Positions 45,001 to 56,960 are shown, counted from the stretch's first letter. The stretch: DNA of 64,000 nt from Nematostella vectensis (GCF_932526225.1 NC_064047.1:5331501-5395500), one strand, 5' to 3'. Numbers and translations are program-made. The notes: generated from the sequence alone by a model not told the origin.

Positions 45001-46713
45001 ATTTTGTTCGCAATGACCATTCAGTGAAATCCAGTTTGTATTTCCACACAATGCTTTTAATCATTCACAAATGCAGAACTTCTAATTAAAGACATCCTCT
45101 GAATTTTTACCAGCAATTTTGTAAAATAATTTAGTCCCAATTGATCGTCGCTTTCCACTCGAATTGATCGTACAGATGTTTCTTTCACTTGAATTCTCCT
45201 TAGACAGTAAGATATATTCATTAAAATACTTCCTGCATGCGGGAAATTGTCATAACACAGGGAGTTTGAAGACGATTTTCCGTAAAGACAACTAATCTAA
45301 AGGTAATAACATAAAAGAAATGATGTTTTCATGTAAAAGGTCGGTAAAATCGGCGTAAAAAGCAATTTTCGATGGTCATTTTACAAATCGACTCGTTATT
45401 TCGAACTTTGGAGTTGAGCACTCGTGGCTTGATTCTTCTTTCACTTCAGCACTTTTCCTTCTCGGCCTGCAGCCTCGGTCTGTAAAAAAGCCCGCGGGCT
45501 GAGATTTCTCAGAACGGACCTCGCGCTCGGTTAATCAGTAGTATGTATTCCATCGTTAATTAACCAAGTAGCATATTATGTCTGATGGACCTTATAGAAC
45601 TAATAAATGAATAATAATAATAATTAGTAATAATTAGTCTAATTAATAATAATACATAATTTTATATCTGGTTGACCGGATAGAACCCCATCCAATTGAT
45701 TGCAGTTGTGCGGTCCATTACCATATCGTTACATCAAGTTTTCACCGTGAATAATGAGAATTCAGAAATCTGCACAAAGGCATTCCAGTCTGTTCGTCCG
45801 CATACTCGCAGAAAACGCGACTGGATAGGACGTCTTACAGGGCCGTAGCAGGGGTGGGGCACTGGGGGCATGTGTCCCCCCCCCCAATATTTTCAAAAAC
45901 TATAAGGAAATGACTAAGTATAGGCGCAGGGGATTGCTGTGCCCCAAATATTTTTTGTTTCTGTATTGTACCCCCCGCCCCCACCCTCAATCTTACTTGG
46001 TCTGCTAAGGCTTTGCTTTAGTTCGTGCACTTATCCATTTATCCCTCTTTTAGAACCTGATGCAGGAAGCGAAAAAATCACCAGACACTGAACTTCGACG
46101 CTCGCTACAACAGGTAGTAATTGGTATCTATCCTCGTTGACTAGTACGAGCCCTTACTGTTGATAATTATTGCACTAGATCGCCCTGAAAAGTCAAAATT
46201 TCTGGGTAAACATGATGCCCGACACTATAACCATATACGAAATCTAAAAATGAAGTCTGAAGACCTCATGTAAATTTTATCTGAATGACCCATATTTTGT
46301 TCATTAAGTATTTTGTTTTGTTACTGATAAAGGGAGGGGTGTTTATAACCTGCTAGCCGACTCTCCAAGTGTGTTAATTTGGAAATTCCTGTTTTGGGGG
46401 TCTCGGGATTCCTGTGACGAGCAAAAGAGCTCTCCTCCCTTTCCCCCTCCCCCCGCTCTTTATTTTTTGCGCCACGGAGATCCTGAACAACGAAAACACA
46501 CAGGAGAGCCGGCTCGCAGGCTAGGGTGTGTATTGACTATTTTCTTATCTGTGCTTGTAGCACACGGAGCAATTCCAGAGGAACCTGAGCATGGTCACGT
46601 GTTTAATGGACGTATCATTTGTATGCACTCGCCCCAGGCCTGTACTAATCCGACTGCGTCAGCCCTCACGTGATGATGTCAAGATGCTCATGTCCAGGAT
46701 TAGAACCACGTGA
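39033..46713 (+). CDS. RMI1: RMI1, RecQ-mediated genome instability protein 1 (complete, 10 exons)
   Basis: Exons: 39033-39146, 40578-40718, 40877-40978, 41121-41246, 41633-41769, 42889-43921, 44184-44294, 44634-44675, 46054-46113, 46561-46713. All have GT/AG boundaries and join in frame to 672 codons, near the human length. Residues 1-85 are the N-terminal helical region (WLDECIDFIKR ... DKFLLADLQEIG). About 86-200 is the first OB fold (QINSVINVGQSAYSQI, MEYQPIPTLQALTPPGTK, RLGVLLLTRQCLVRILGG), which in the family binds Topoisomerase III alpha. About 207-530 is an acidic disordered linker (DYFDDDDNELLDEDLFSDD). About 540-672 is the C-terminal OB fold (VKVNDGTAAMDMDLGAE ... VLIRLRQPSRDDVKMLM), which in the family contacts BLM. 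The role is double Holliday junction dissolution. No defects were seen. Confidence 0.95.
39405..39735. repeat. poly-G/poly-C bounded repeat with ATCCGC words
   Basis: A G run (about 39414-39429) followed by GTGAATAGGGGTCGG faces CGCGAACCTATTCACCCCCC (to about 39735). The interior is dense in AATCCG / CCGCA words. It lies in RMI1 intron 1. The copy-2 equivalent is about 59449-59776. Confidence 0.55.
41412..41523. mobile_element. MITE with AGGCCCRTAGCCAG ends
   Basis: CAGGCCCATAGCCAGTAC on the left faces ATCCTGGCTACGGGCCT on the right, 112 bp. It lies in RMI1 intron 4. The duplicate is at about 61463-61581. Confidence 0.7.
41978..42234. mobile_element. MITE with perfect 16-bp TIRs and 5-bp direct flanks
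   Basis: CAGGCCCGTACCCAGG at 41978-41993 is exactly complementary to CCTGGGTACGGGCCTG at 42219-42234. ATGTG flanks both sides. The interior is G-rich on the left and C-rich on the right. It lies in RMI1 intron 5. The copy-2 equivalent is about 62038-62297, with one mismatch in the right TIR. Confidence 0.82.
42433..42545. mobile_element. fragment of the 3596-type G-rich MITE
   Basis: Shares GCAGTCATAGGTA, AAGATTCCT, AAATGACC, TTTTGGC(T/C)GCCA and CCCCCTGTGTA with 3596-3760. It lies in RMI1 intron 5. Confidence 0.6.
44335..44470. repeat. short tandem repeat, about 3 units of ~45 bp
   Basis: GGTCAGATTCGTATGGTGCA and ATGCTTCCATGCCGAATGTA alternate in about three units just after the donor of RMI1 exon 7. 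Confidence 0.8.
44825..45435. repeat. dispersed repeat, copy 2 (partner of 14545-15430)
   Basis: Same ordered blocks as 14.5-15.4 kb, slightly shorter because of internal deletions. It sits in RMI1 intron 8. Confidence 0.8.
45836..46013. mobile_element. MITE, 'GCCGTAGCAGG' family
   Basis: GGGCCGTAGCAGGGGTGGG, then CAATATTTTCAAAAACTATA and AGGAAATGACTAAG, as in 9808-9940, ending CTTGGTCTGCTAAGGC. It lies in RMI1 intron 8. Confidence 0.7.
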
Positions 46714-47212
46714 TACCACTCATTTCCCCGATAAGAATCACGTGACACTGCTCGTTTTATTCTTTTGATCTGATCTGGAATTCTTTTTTTTTTTCAGTCG
46801 AATAATTAGGATTTAGAGACTGGCGGTGCCCAGTCATGAATATTTTTCAATATGAAAAGACCGCCTTTTGGTGGGGTAAGAGTGTGTTGGTGTGGTAGGG
46901 GGTACATGTGGTCCCTAACCCCACCCCTAACCACGCCTCTACCCCTGTAATGCAAATGTGCACTGAAGGATAAGTGCACTGAATGGGTCCTGGCGAGTAC
47001 GCCTTTTTTCCGTGTGAGAGTCGACCATTTTGGGTTTTACTCAAGCAAAAAAAGCTTGATACTCTTGACGAGTATCGAATTAGTTGAGAAATATTTGCTT
47101 GAGCAATGGAGCACAGGTGAATAGAGCCCTTGTTGTCTCAATTCTCTGTGCGACATGGTTGCAACAATGAAGACAGGAATTTGTCATGTCAGGAACGAGA
47201 TTATTAAAAGCC
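46714..47212. other. RMI1 3' flank, nothing recognised
   Basis: Contains CACGTGA words (about 46669, 46708, 46738) and a T run. No gene or clear polyadenylation signal close to the stop. Confidence 0.4.
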
Positions 47213-47223
47213 GCATTGTCACC

Positions 47224-47398
47224 GCCTCGTACCCAGGCGTCTCAAGTCTTTAAAAACACGTGAAAGATATACTAGTGAGCACAATGAGTCATGGGAAGGT
47301 TTAGCGCTGGTGCAAAGGACCAAGGGAAGGTTCGTTCTACCCAAGCACCCCTGCGCGCTTAGTCCAGTAACGCTAGTAAGCGCCTGGGTACGAGGCAG
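47224..47398. mobile_element. MITE with GCCTCGTACCCAGGCG TIRs, nested
   Basis: GCCTCGTACCCAGGCG (from 47224) is exactly complementary to CGCCTGGGTACGAGGC (to about 47396). GCATTGTCACC at 47213-47223 and 47399-47409 is an 11-bp direct repeat flanking it. It therefore inserted into the end of another inverted-repeat element (next entry). Confidence 0.8.
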
Positions 47399-47656
47399 GC
47401 ATTGTCACCAGTTTACTCTCGGAGGTCCGACGGAAACCTCAACCGTTAAAAAAGAATCTATTATAATCCGGGATATTAAACAGGCCATCCGCTCTAAATT
47501 ATCAATCACATCACATATTTCAATCACAATTTTTTTAAATCATCACAAATTATCAATTAAATCACATATTTTGAAATATTTTTCGCGTTTTCCGTTAAAA
47601 ATCATCGGAGATTGTTACGTAATCGACGGGAAGTAAACTGGTGACAATGCGGCTTG
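47399..47656. mobile_element. inverted-repeat element at the left edge of duplication copy 2
   Basis: GCATTGTCACCAGTTTACT at the left is complementary to AGTAAACTGGTGACAATGC at the right (about 47633-47651). The interior (GACGGAAACCTCAACCGTTA, AGGCCATCCGCTCTAAATTA) matches, in reverse, the block at 22480-22710. The duplicated sequence begins immediately after it. Confidence 0.75.
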
Positions 47657-47859
47657 AACGCGAAAAACAAAATTATTATCTTTATTAGCATACACCTTAA
47701 CACCCACTGAGGATTTGTTCTTCAACAGATTTGCTCTTTATGACTCCTACTGGGTGTTCGCTAGCAAGTTCTTAAGGCCATTTGTTAGACGTTTTTATAA
47801 ACTACAGCAGGTGAATAGGGCGTAATACACTTCTCAAGAGGCACCATCTTGACGGTGCG

Positions 47860-48180
47860 ATGTGGCGACATTTCCTACACACTTTCTACATCTTTCTTTG
47901 CCTTATTTTGACTTTCCCGTTGACAAAAGCATTCAAAAACAAGCAATTCCAAAAGGAAGACAATAAGTACTTAAATGTCACAGAGAAGGATACTTTCCAT
48001 GTAGATAAGGTATCGCAGTGTGCTGTTAAAAGCTTAAAAGACGATTCCTTACTTTCGTTTAACTTTAAAAAGGAAAGATCAAACGACGGGAAATACTTGT
48101 GCGAAGTGTTACGTACCGATAGATACATCAACTGGAAAAATTACACTAATAATGCCGGCTATCAGCATTACAACGCAAAG
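47860..48180 (+). CDS. first exon of the PAN-like secreted protein, copy 2
   Basis: ATG-initiated 107-codon exon ending AAAG/GTGAGT, exactly the length of 19620-19940. It keeps the signal peptide (hydrophobic core FLHTFYIFLCLILTFPLTKA) and the PAN-like SQCAVKSL ... KYLCEVL part with only a few substitutions. It has no visible defect. Direct splicing to the ILEI exon at 56161 would be out of phase (0 versus 1), so a linking exon is needed or the gene is broken. Confidence 0.65.
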
Positions 48181-48297
48181 GTGAGTTTATTATGTAATTA
48201 TATAATTCAAGATAATTCAATGGTAATAAACAGGGTAAACGATTTTACCTTTTACTGTTTGGTTAGGAAAAACTGTTAGCGTTTGAGTTAAAGCACT

Positions 48298-51180
48298 AAT
48301 TCATAATGCCCAATACGTTTAAGAACTGTTAATATTTGTACTTCATTTAACGATAAGTTAAGTTCAGAAAGATATATAGAAAAACAACTGTATACTCTAA
48401 GTTTCCTTGGTAACGACTGTACAATGAGATGGGATAGCACTATTAGAACGTAAAAGGAAAAATGAAATAAGAATCGCTTTTCAACCACTTACTCTTATTT
48501 TTCTGACTGACAATTTTTTCGGAAGACAAACCTTGAAATCCGAGGCAAACAAAATAAAGAAATTAAGTAGCAGAAATTAGAATTCTTTGAAAAGGGATGT
48601 TTACTGGGAAAGTAGAAAAGTGTTGTGCTGAAGAAAACAATTTTTCCACATGCCTGCGGATAATAACAAACATAATTAACTTGGATGCGAATGTTTAAAT
48701 ACTAAAACACTGCTTGTACAAAGAAAACCTACATCTCAATGCTTCAAGCAGTATGAAACAAGCGGTAATTAACAGCGTGTTGCAAAATTCATTCAGATAA
48801 GAAAAATGTTTTTAAACACATTCATAGTATAGACGAAAAACAAAGATGCATTTTTTGTAGTTACATAATACAATAGACTGTTAACCACAACTGTGATATC
48901 ACAGATAAAATCCGATTTGTTTAATTTGCATATACAATAGCACAGCGTTAACTCGAACCTGAAGGTAGTCAGAAAACAGTTTGAGTTTCTACACATAGTC
49001 TCAAATTATGGAGAAGTCTGTTAAAATTTAGCGTGCGTGCATCCGAGCTTGCGTTTACCGGATGTACGTAGACTATTAAAATTAGGGACTGTGCAACAAT
49101 TATCAGGACGGGGGGGAGGGGGCCTGTATAACAAGAGGGGGAGTCAAAAAGTTAAAATGTTGCTAAGAAAGGGGGGTCAGCCTTTACGCATAAGAAGGGG
49201 AGCTTACTTAAAATGCTTGTTTTGTATCCAGATTTATCAAAATTTTGGCGCATTCATAATGCCCAAATGCATGTCTATACGTTTAAGAACTGTTAATATT
49301 TGTACTTCATTTAACGATAAGTTAAGTTCAGAAAGATATATAGAAAAACAACTGTATACTCTAAGTTTCCTTGGTAACGACTGTACAATGAGATGGGATA
49401 GCACTATTAGAACGTAAAAGGAAAAATGAAATAAGAATCGCTTTTCAACCACTTACTCTTATTTTTCTGACTGACAATTTTTTCGGAAGACAAACCTTGA
49501 AATCCGAGGCAAACAAAATAAAGAAATTAAGTAGCAGAAATTAGAATTCTTTGAAAAGGGATGTTTACTGGGAAAGTAGAAAAGTGTTGTGCTGAAGAAA
49601 ACAATTTTTCCACATGCCTGCGGATAATAACAAACATAATTAACTTGGATGCGAATGTTTAAATACTAAAACACTGTATGTACAAAGAAAACCTACATCT
49701 CAATGCTTCAAGCAGTATGAAACAAGCGGTAATTAACAGCGTGTTGCAAAATTCATTCAGATAAGAAAAATGTTTTTAAACACATTCATAGTATAGACGA
49801 AAAACAAAGATGCATTTTTTGTAGTTACATAATACAATAGACTGTTAACCACAACTGTGATATCACAGATAAAATCCGATTTGTTTAATTTGCATATACA
49901 ATAGCACAGCGTTAACTCGAAACTGAAGGTAGTCAGAAAACAGTTTGAGTTTCTACACATAGTCTCAAATTATGGAGAAGTCTGTTAAAATTTAGCGTGC
50001 GTGCATCCGAGCTTGCGTTTACCGGATGTACGTAGACTATTAAAATTAGGGACTGTGCAACAATTATCAGGACGGGGGGGAGGGGGCCTGTATAACAAGA
50101 GGGGGAGTCAAAAAGTTAAAATGTTGCTAAGAAAGGGGGGTCAGCCTTTACGCATAAGAAGGGGAGCTTACTTAAAATGCTTGTTTTGTATCCAGATTTA
50201 TCAAAATTTTGGCGCATTCATAATGCCCAAATGCATGTCTATACGTTTAAGAACTGTTAATATTTGTACTTCATTTAACGATAAGTTAAGTTCAGAAAGA
50301 TATATAGAAAAACAACTGTATACTCTAAGTTTCCTTGGTAACGACTGTACAATGAGATGAGATAGCACTATTAGAACGTAAAAGGAAAAATGAAATAAGA
50401 ATCGCTTTTCAACCACTTACTCTTATTTTTCTGACTGAATTTTTCGGAAGAAAAACCTTGATATTCGAGGCAAACAAAATAAAGAAATTAAGTAGCAGAA
50501 ATTAGAATTCTTTGAAAAGGGATGTTTACTGGGAAAGTAGGAAAATGTTGTGCTGAATAAAACAATTTTTCCACATGCCTGCGGATAATAACAAACATAA
50601 TTAACTTTGGATGCGAATGTTTAAATACTAAAACACTGCTTGTACAAAGAAAGCCTACATCTCAATGCTTCAAGCAGTATAAAACAAGCGGTAATTAACA
50701 GCGTGTTGCAAAATTCATTCAGATAAGAAAAATGTTCTTAAACACATTCATAGTATAGACGAAAAACAAAGATGCATTTTTGTAGTCACATAATACAATA
50801 GATTGTTTACCACAACTGATATCACAGATAAAATCCGATTTGTTTAATTTGCATATACAATAGCACAGCGTTTACTCAAACTCTGAAGGTAGTCAGAAAA
50901 CAGTTCGAGTTTCTACACATAGTCTCAAATTATGGAGAAGTCTGTTAAAATTTAGCGTGCGTGCATCCGAGCTTGCGTTTACCGGATGTACGCAGTCTAT
51001 TAAAATTAGGGACTGTGCAACAATTATCAGGACAGGGGGGTGGGGGGAGGGTGGCTGTAAAACCAGAAGGGGAGTCAAAAAGTTAAAATGTTGCTAAGAT
51101 AGGGGGGTCAGCCTTTACGCATAAGAGGGGGGGAGCTTACTTAATATGCTTGTTTTGCATCCAGATTTATCGAAAATTTG
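48298..51180. repeat. 0.96-kb local tandem triplication in copy 2
   Basis: Units start at about 48298, 49251 and 50215 (ATTCATAATGCCCAA...), each running through TTTGAAAAGGGATGTTTACT and GTGCGTGCATCCGAGCTTGC to ...TATCAAAATTTTGGCGC. The equivalent region in copy 1 (about 20060-21050) is single. The first two units are nearly identical and the third is closer to copy 1. Confidence 0.9.
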
Positions 51181-51384
51181 GCGCTCTTTGCGCGCATATA
51201 GCTAACAAAATGTCACATTCCCCTTAAAATACAGAATCATCGCAAACTTTGAGAAACTCTTTGCAGTCTCACTGAGGACCGCTCTGTTCTATAAATCACT
51301 ATATATCTCTCAACCCTTATCAGCAAAATGAGCTCGTTGTTTCTCTTAATAATGTTCCCTAGTCGCCTGAGCTCAAATTCAGAA

Positions 51385-52206
51385 AGCTCCCGTAAGGGGC
51401 GGACCATTTTATGTCCGCAAGATTTTTTTTTTCCCATGTACAGCTATGCAGGATTTTTTTTTTTCTTGGAGCTCATGTCTTTTTGTAGCATTTTTTTCCA
51501 ATCGGCATTTTTTTTTTCTTTTCTCGTCCTATATCTCTAGAATATAGAACTCAACTAGAACGTGTTTCATTCTTTTTAACCTTCGAATAGATTGAAATGA
51601 TAATTCAATAAACTCACTAGGTATAGGGATTATACATGGTAAGACCTTCGTGTCTTCGCTATCAAGCTCCTACCATGTCATATTGAGTCAGATAAAATAG
51701 CAAAAAAAGAGAAGAGCTTCTTTTTTTCTTGCCGTGACGTGATATCGTATCACTTCACTGAAACGATTATTATTCACGTCTTTTTCACATGGATATATTA
51801 TATAATAAATATAGCCATTGTATGTAAAAAAAGGTTTTTATTCTGGTGACCTATTAACAACATGCGAATTGTTCTTGCAATCTATTTCTTCAATGGCGTT
51901 CTTACAATTCAGACGTTAAAGAAACTATAGTGGAAAGGGCGAGTCTCAACCAATAGAAACTTTCAAGAATATGTTGAGGAGAAATACAAAATACACATAT
52001 CAAAAATATAGAGTAAAACGCTTTATAAAGTAAAAAACATTAAAGATTTCACAGAATTCTTATTTTATTTTTTAGAGTTCTTCTTTCACAAAATGGCTTT
52101 GCAACATTTTTTTTCATCATAAACTTGTGCATGAAATTTTTTTCTGCTCATTTGCTTTGCATGCAAATTTTTTCTTTGAGCTTGCAGGATATATATATAT
52201 TTTTTT
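51385..52206. other. sequence present in copy 2 but not copy 1 (~0.8 kb)
   Basis: Copy 1 runs CAAATTCAGAAAGCGGACTC directly into AAGCATCCATATTTTAG (about 21226-21260). Copy 2 has about 820 bp of AT-rich sequence between CAAATTCAGAAAGCTCCC and AAAAGCATCCATATTTTA. No TIR, open frame or target duplication was seen. Confidence 0.6.
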
Positions 52207-53819
52207 AATCAAAAGCATCCATATTTTACCTGCCACGCCAAGACGACAAAGGATAAGATTTGTCACGTCTATGGTTCTGTGTTAAACCATTTTTTTTTTT
52301 TGGGGGGGGGCATACGTAATTTTTCATTGTTCGAAGCTCATTTTACGGACCCCCTCCTCCTGATAATCATTGTACAGTCCCTAATTGAGAGAGTTTGCTC
52401 GTTCGGGTGAAACGCGCTTGGGATAAAAAAACATAATAACTCGAGTTAAAGGTGTATTCGAGCTTTGAGTTATTTAAGTAAAAATGAAAAAACTGCTGAT
52501 TTGGTCTGAAACCGATCTCCCAAAAGCCGACGGCGTCTTACCCTGGAAACTAGAGGCTCGACTTTTTTTTAAAGCAAAGCGTTTTTAGGTCCATTTACAC
52601 CTATTTCAAATAAGGCATTGTAACCCGCAGTGCTTCATGGGTATCAATTCAATGAACAAATAAGCGTAAATAAAATACAAATCCAGGTTTCGAAAGATGT
52701 AGAATTCTTGTTTATTCACATGGCTTTCACATACAAGAATTGAGCCGGTTTTATGCTACCCATGAACCAACGCGGGTTACGACACATTTCTCATTTCGAC
52801 AAATTCTCGAGTGCAACCATTTTTTAAATATGTGTACCTGTGTACATGCTAACCGAAAGAAGATTCCAGCGTCTGGTTCACAGGGTAAGGGATGCTTGAT
52901 CCTAACTTTTGATAACTGAGAATTCGAGCCTGGGCTAGCGAGGTTTTACAGCATTTGCATTTGTAGTGTGCGGTATCAAAATATTGAATTAAGGAACACA
53001 AAAATTACAAAAAATAGTAAATACAAAAAAAAAAATTAAAAAAATACAAAAATTTGTAAATTTAGTATAAAAGCGGGTCTATTGTGCGCTATATCTTTTT
53101 GCAAAAAGGCTCAGAAAAAGTACTGTGCAGTCATTATACGCCATTTTGTTTTGCAAGCCTTTTTGATTTTAGAATCCTAATATTTCTTTTAAAGTCAGAA
53201 ACTTTTCTTTATGAATAGCCTTTAAATTCCGGCTGTTTTTTTAAAGTTTATGTTATTAAGTGATGGCATTCGCATTGAACTGCCACCCATCAGCCTCCAT
53301 TAGTCGATTACCTAACAATCTCCGATGACTTTTAACGGACAACGCGAAAAATATTTCAAAATTAGATTCTATTGTCTTTTAACGGTCGAGGTTTCCGTCG
53401 GCCCTCTGGAAGTAAACTGGTTATAATGCGGCTTACCTTCAATGGTATGAAGGTATGAAGGATAACAATATAGTCATTAGGCACAAAATACATGCTGCTT
53501 TTTCTTGTGACACTAAAATACTTGCAATATCCCACATTTTTGCCCGCTTTCCATCCGGCTATGACGTTTTCATCAAGTTCAGGAAAAGAGCATTTATTAC
53601 AAACGGCATTTCGCATGAAATGCACTCGTATTCCGTGTGCGAGTGCGAGTGCGAGGCAAGGGGCTACATACGGGCTTTCGGGCTACATACAGGGTCTCAT
53701 AGGGGAGTTTTTGCCAATTTGGCGCATGCGCGAAGAACGGGGGGAGTCAATAATACTCTGCAGTTCCTTTTTTATTTTTGTTCAAACAAAACGATTTGCA
53801 TTGATTATAAACTAATCTG

Positions 53820-54120
53820 CATTATGTAATCGTTATGACTGGTGCGACCTTGTAGCACCGTTTAATCCCTCGCCGTACCATAGTCGCATTATCCGACTAG
53901 CCCACTCGCTCCAGACAATTGGTGCAACCTCCTCATTAATTCAATTTCGTGCGCAATAAGCTGCGTGCTAACGCCGCATTACCTGTCGAAATTTTCTAGA
54001 TGACACGATAATGCGAGCCTGGCACGCTTTACTAACCTCGATCTCTATGTCATGCCGAAAATATCAACTTTCGGCTTTGGCGTATCGACCGAGGCTTTGC
54101 TGAAAAAGTAGTTAATATTA
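53820..54120. other. copy-2-specific insertion or replacement (~0.3 kb)
   Basis: GACTGGTGCGACCTTGTAGC ... GGTGCAACCTCCTCATTAAT ... GGCGTATCGACCGAGGCTTT has no counterpart at about 24.88-25.05 kb in copy 1, where unrelated sequence lies. It contains a diverged internal GGTGCRACCT repeat. Family unknown. Confidence 0.5.
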
Positions 54121-54555
54121 TGCCACCGTGTTATTAATTACTTTCCAAAATAATCATATCTCAATTGTTTGTTCTTGTTTAACTTATAATATATGTATTT
54201 ATACACCTATTTCAAATAAGGTTGAACTCAGAAAAAAATGTGTAACTGCTCCATGGGTATCATAGTAAATAAGCGTATATAAAATACAAATCCAGGTTTC
54301 CAAAGCTGTGGAATTCTTGTTTACATTCCTATGTGATTATATTTATAACTTATACAAGCATAGCAGATACAAGAATTCGGCCGTTTATACGCTACCCATG
54401 AGCCACCGCGGGTTACAACACATGGGTTCTCGGGTGCAACCTTATTTGAAATAGGTGTATTTTTTTAGATTTTTGTTTAGAGCGACTGCATATCACGGCC
54501 CTGTCAGCACGGTGCTACATGCCTCGCGCAGTACCCTTGTACCGCATACATATGC

Positions 54556-54745
54556 TCCTGTACACCAGGGTATACGGGAAAGCATTGTGAAACAGGTATA
54601 TGCCCCATCCACACGCTATTATTAAATGTATCGTACGTTTACGTGCTCCTGTATACCGCAGTATACGGGAAAGCATTGTGAAACAAGTATATGCCCCATC
54701 CACATGCTATTATTAAATGTATCGTACGTTTACGTGCTCCTGTAC
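54556..54745. repeat. ~94-bp tandem duplication in copy 2
   Basis: GGGAAAGCATTGTGAAACA, CCATCCACA(C/T)GCTATTATTA and ATCGTACGTTTACGTGCTCC occur twice here but once in copy 1 (about 25510-25590). Confidence 0.8.
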
Positions 54746-54837
54746 ACCGGGATGCAAAGGACAAATTAGGTGACAAAGTATATGATCCATTAAGAAATAC
54801 TTTCTTTCTACCTTTCTTGGCCAAAAATAGCTCAAAT

Positions 54838-54885
54838 CGAGGTTGCATCTTTCTTTTTATTGTTTTGTAGTAGGCCAATCGTATA
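54838..54885. other. deletion junction: EGF array lost in copy 2
   Basis: Sequence matching copy 1 up to 25682 (CCAAAAATAGCTCAAATC) joins a ~40-bp piece of EGF-unit intron (GTTGCATCTTTCTTTTTATT ... GTAGTAGGCC) and then AATCGTATAACGTAGAATGT, which matches copy 1 at 34836. About 9.1 kb of copy 1, including all seven EGF exons, has no counterpart. Confidence 0.85.
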
Positions 54886-56160
54886 ACGTAGAATGTGCTT
54901 CTCTGAATCCCTGCTACGTGGCTCGAGGCTCGATATAGCACATAACAAGTAGCAGGCCTCGAAGGATTGAAAACATTGTGGCCACGTCCCTACTGATTAT
55001 TTTCTTATACTTTGAAATTTTTAGGGGGGAGGGGGCACGTGCTCTAGTGACCCCCCTGCTACGGCCCTGTAGCACTATAACTGTCTTCGCAGTACTCACG
55101 AGTCTTATAGTGACCGAAATCTCATCAATCCTGTCTCGTTACTTGTTTCGTTCAGGTTGTGTTGTTCTTTGAATTGTTATTGTTTCTGTTTAACGATCAT
55201 TCACTCCCGGTAAATAAAATACTGTCACTTTCTGACAGACAGCCAGGACATGTGCTTCAGGGGCGGTTAGCGTGAGGATCCCTGCACGTTTCATGTGTTT
55301 CAAAAGTTGGAAATCACGTTTCACGATAAACTGAAGACAACAATCAATCTTTACTTGGAAATCACGATTCACAAGCATAGATCACGATTCACGCTGATCG
55401 AATTTCGCCATTCACGAATTACTGCCAAGGTAGCAATCACGGATCACGGTTTACAATTTGTCCTTTTCAGGATTCACGGTAAACACACGCAGTTCACGAA
55501 AGTAAGCCTTACCGCCCCCTGGTGTTTCTGCCCGGACTTCTTAATCTTCGCTCGCAGTTTTGTTCTAGAAAATACTGTGAACAAAGGACACTAGATAAAC
55601 TAACGACGGAATTAGATCGGTTTATGGAATTGAATAACTATATTAAGAGGGGAATAACGTAGGTAGTTTTCTGAATTTTCGTGTAATAGTTTTCTTTCGT
55701 GTGCAGGAGGATTTGCTTATGTGAAAATTTCGCTATTTATTCTCCTAGTTCTCACCAGATACGTATGAATGCAGTAAAGTTGAATTCTCGTACACACGGT
55801 AATGGTTTCCTTTCATGAATTCGAGCTCCGCGCTAGGCCGGGAACGCCACAGATGTATTTGATAAATCACAGCCCCAGATCTTCCGCCTGCAATCAAGCG
55901 CTTTTTTCATTTTATTTTTATATCTGTTATATTTCCTGTAGTGGCTTCGGATTTGTAGACTTTTAAGAACTTTAACGAGGCGTAATACAAAACGTGATAG
56001 CACGAGGGATGAGCAAGAGCACGAGCGAGTCTCAACCAAGGCGAGGGCTTATGGGTAATAACATAATAGCAGCTGACAACCGGATGTGAAGTGTCCGGAA
56101 GTAAACTATTACATTCACTCTGATAAAGCTTTGCTGATATGAGAATTTGTTTTTCTACAG

Positions 56161-56960
56161 CTAAGTACATCAGTATCAGTGTAACGTCAAGGGGACGGGA
56201 CGATCCAAACTTTCAGACGAAGAACTCGATCATGGTGAACAATATCGATCTAGGGGTGCCTGTAAGCAATGATTTCTTGATATGAAACTATTTTACTTTT
56301 TGACCCGAGCTTATTTGTTTTTTTTTTTGTTTTTTTTTTTCAAAGGCGATTGGGCAAGTAACCTCCTTATTTGTAATTGTCATAGAATTCCCCTTACCTC
56401 CATAATTTCTCGTCTTGCTTTTTTTTGCTTGATTTGCCCTTCATATTAAGGGGAACTACAATAACAGCAATCCGGTCTAAAATGTCCTCACTATTTTTCT
56501 AAGTAGCGCAGGATTGCTATTATGGGCAACATTACAAGGCTCTCCATAGGGGCCCAATAGGCAAGGTTGAGTCTTCTAATCCTCGTTTGTTTCGTTTCAG
56601 GCACGAGGACACAATATTGTGGCCCTCTATCCAACGGGCGCGCTTCATTCTTCAAGATCTTTTGATACATTCGAACATTCAGGTTCCGGCAACAATATGG
56701 CTAACTACCTTAATTCACTACCTAATAACATGATCGTTCTCGTCTCAGTCCTTGATTTTGGCGAAAGGTATGGAGGTCCCGCGGCCTCTGCTCTCGAAAG
56801 TGTGGGTGCCGTTGAACCAGTGCTCTCCCCTGGGCTTCGGGAGTCCTGGGCACTGATTGGCTACAAAGGGGGGAGTAAGCCGTGGATTAAACAAGCGAGA
56901 AAAACAAGATATAATGGACCCGCTGTCATATCAGCATACATCCAAGAGGTGCACCCGTAA
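56161..56960 (+). CDS. ILEI-domain exons, copy 2
   Basis: Exons 56161-56261 (KYISISVTSRGRDDPNFQ) and 56601-56960 ([44 protein letters not shown], stop TAA) match 36100-36203 and 36540-36899. The first has lost one codon in frame and the W-G of FQWGNS is changed to T-K. The second has the same length and no stops. Splice sites are intact. Whether it is expressed without the EGF exons is unknown. Confidence 0.72.
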
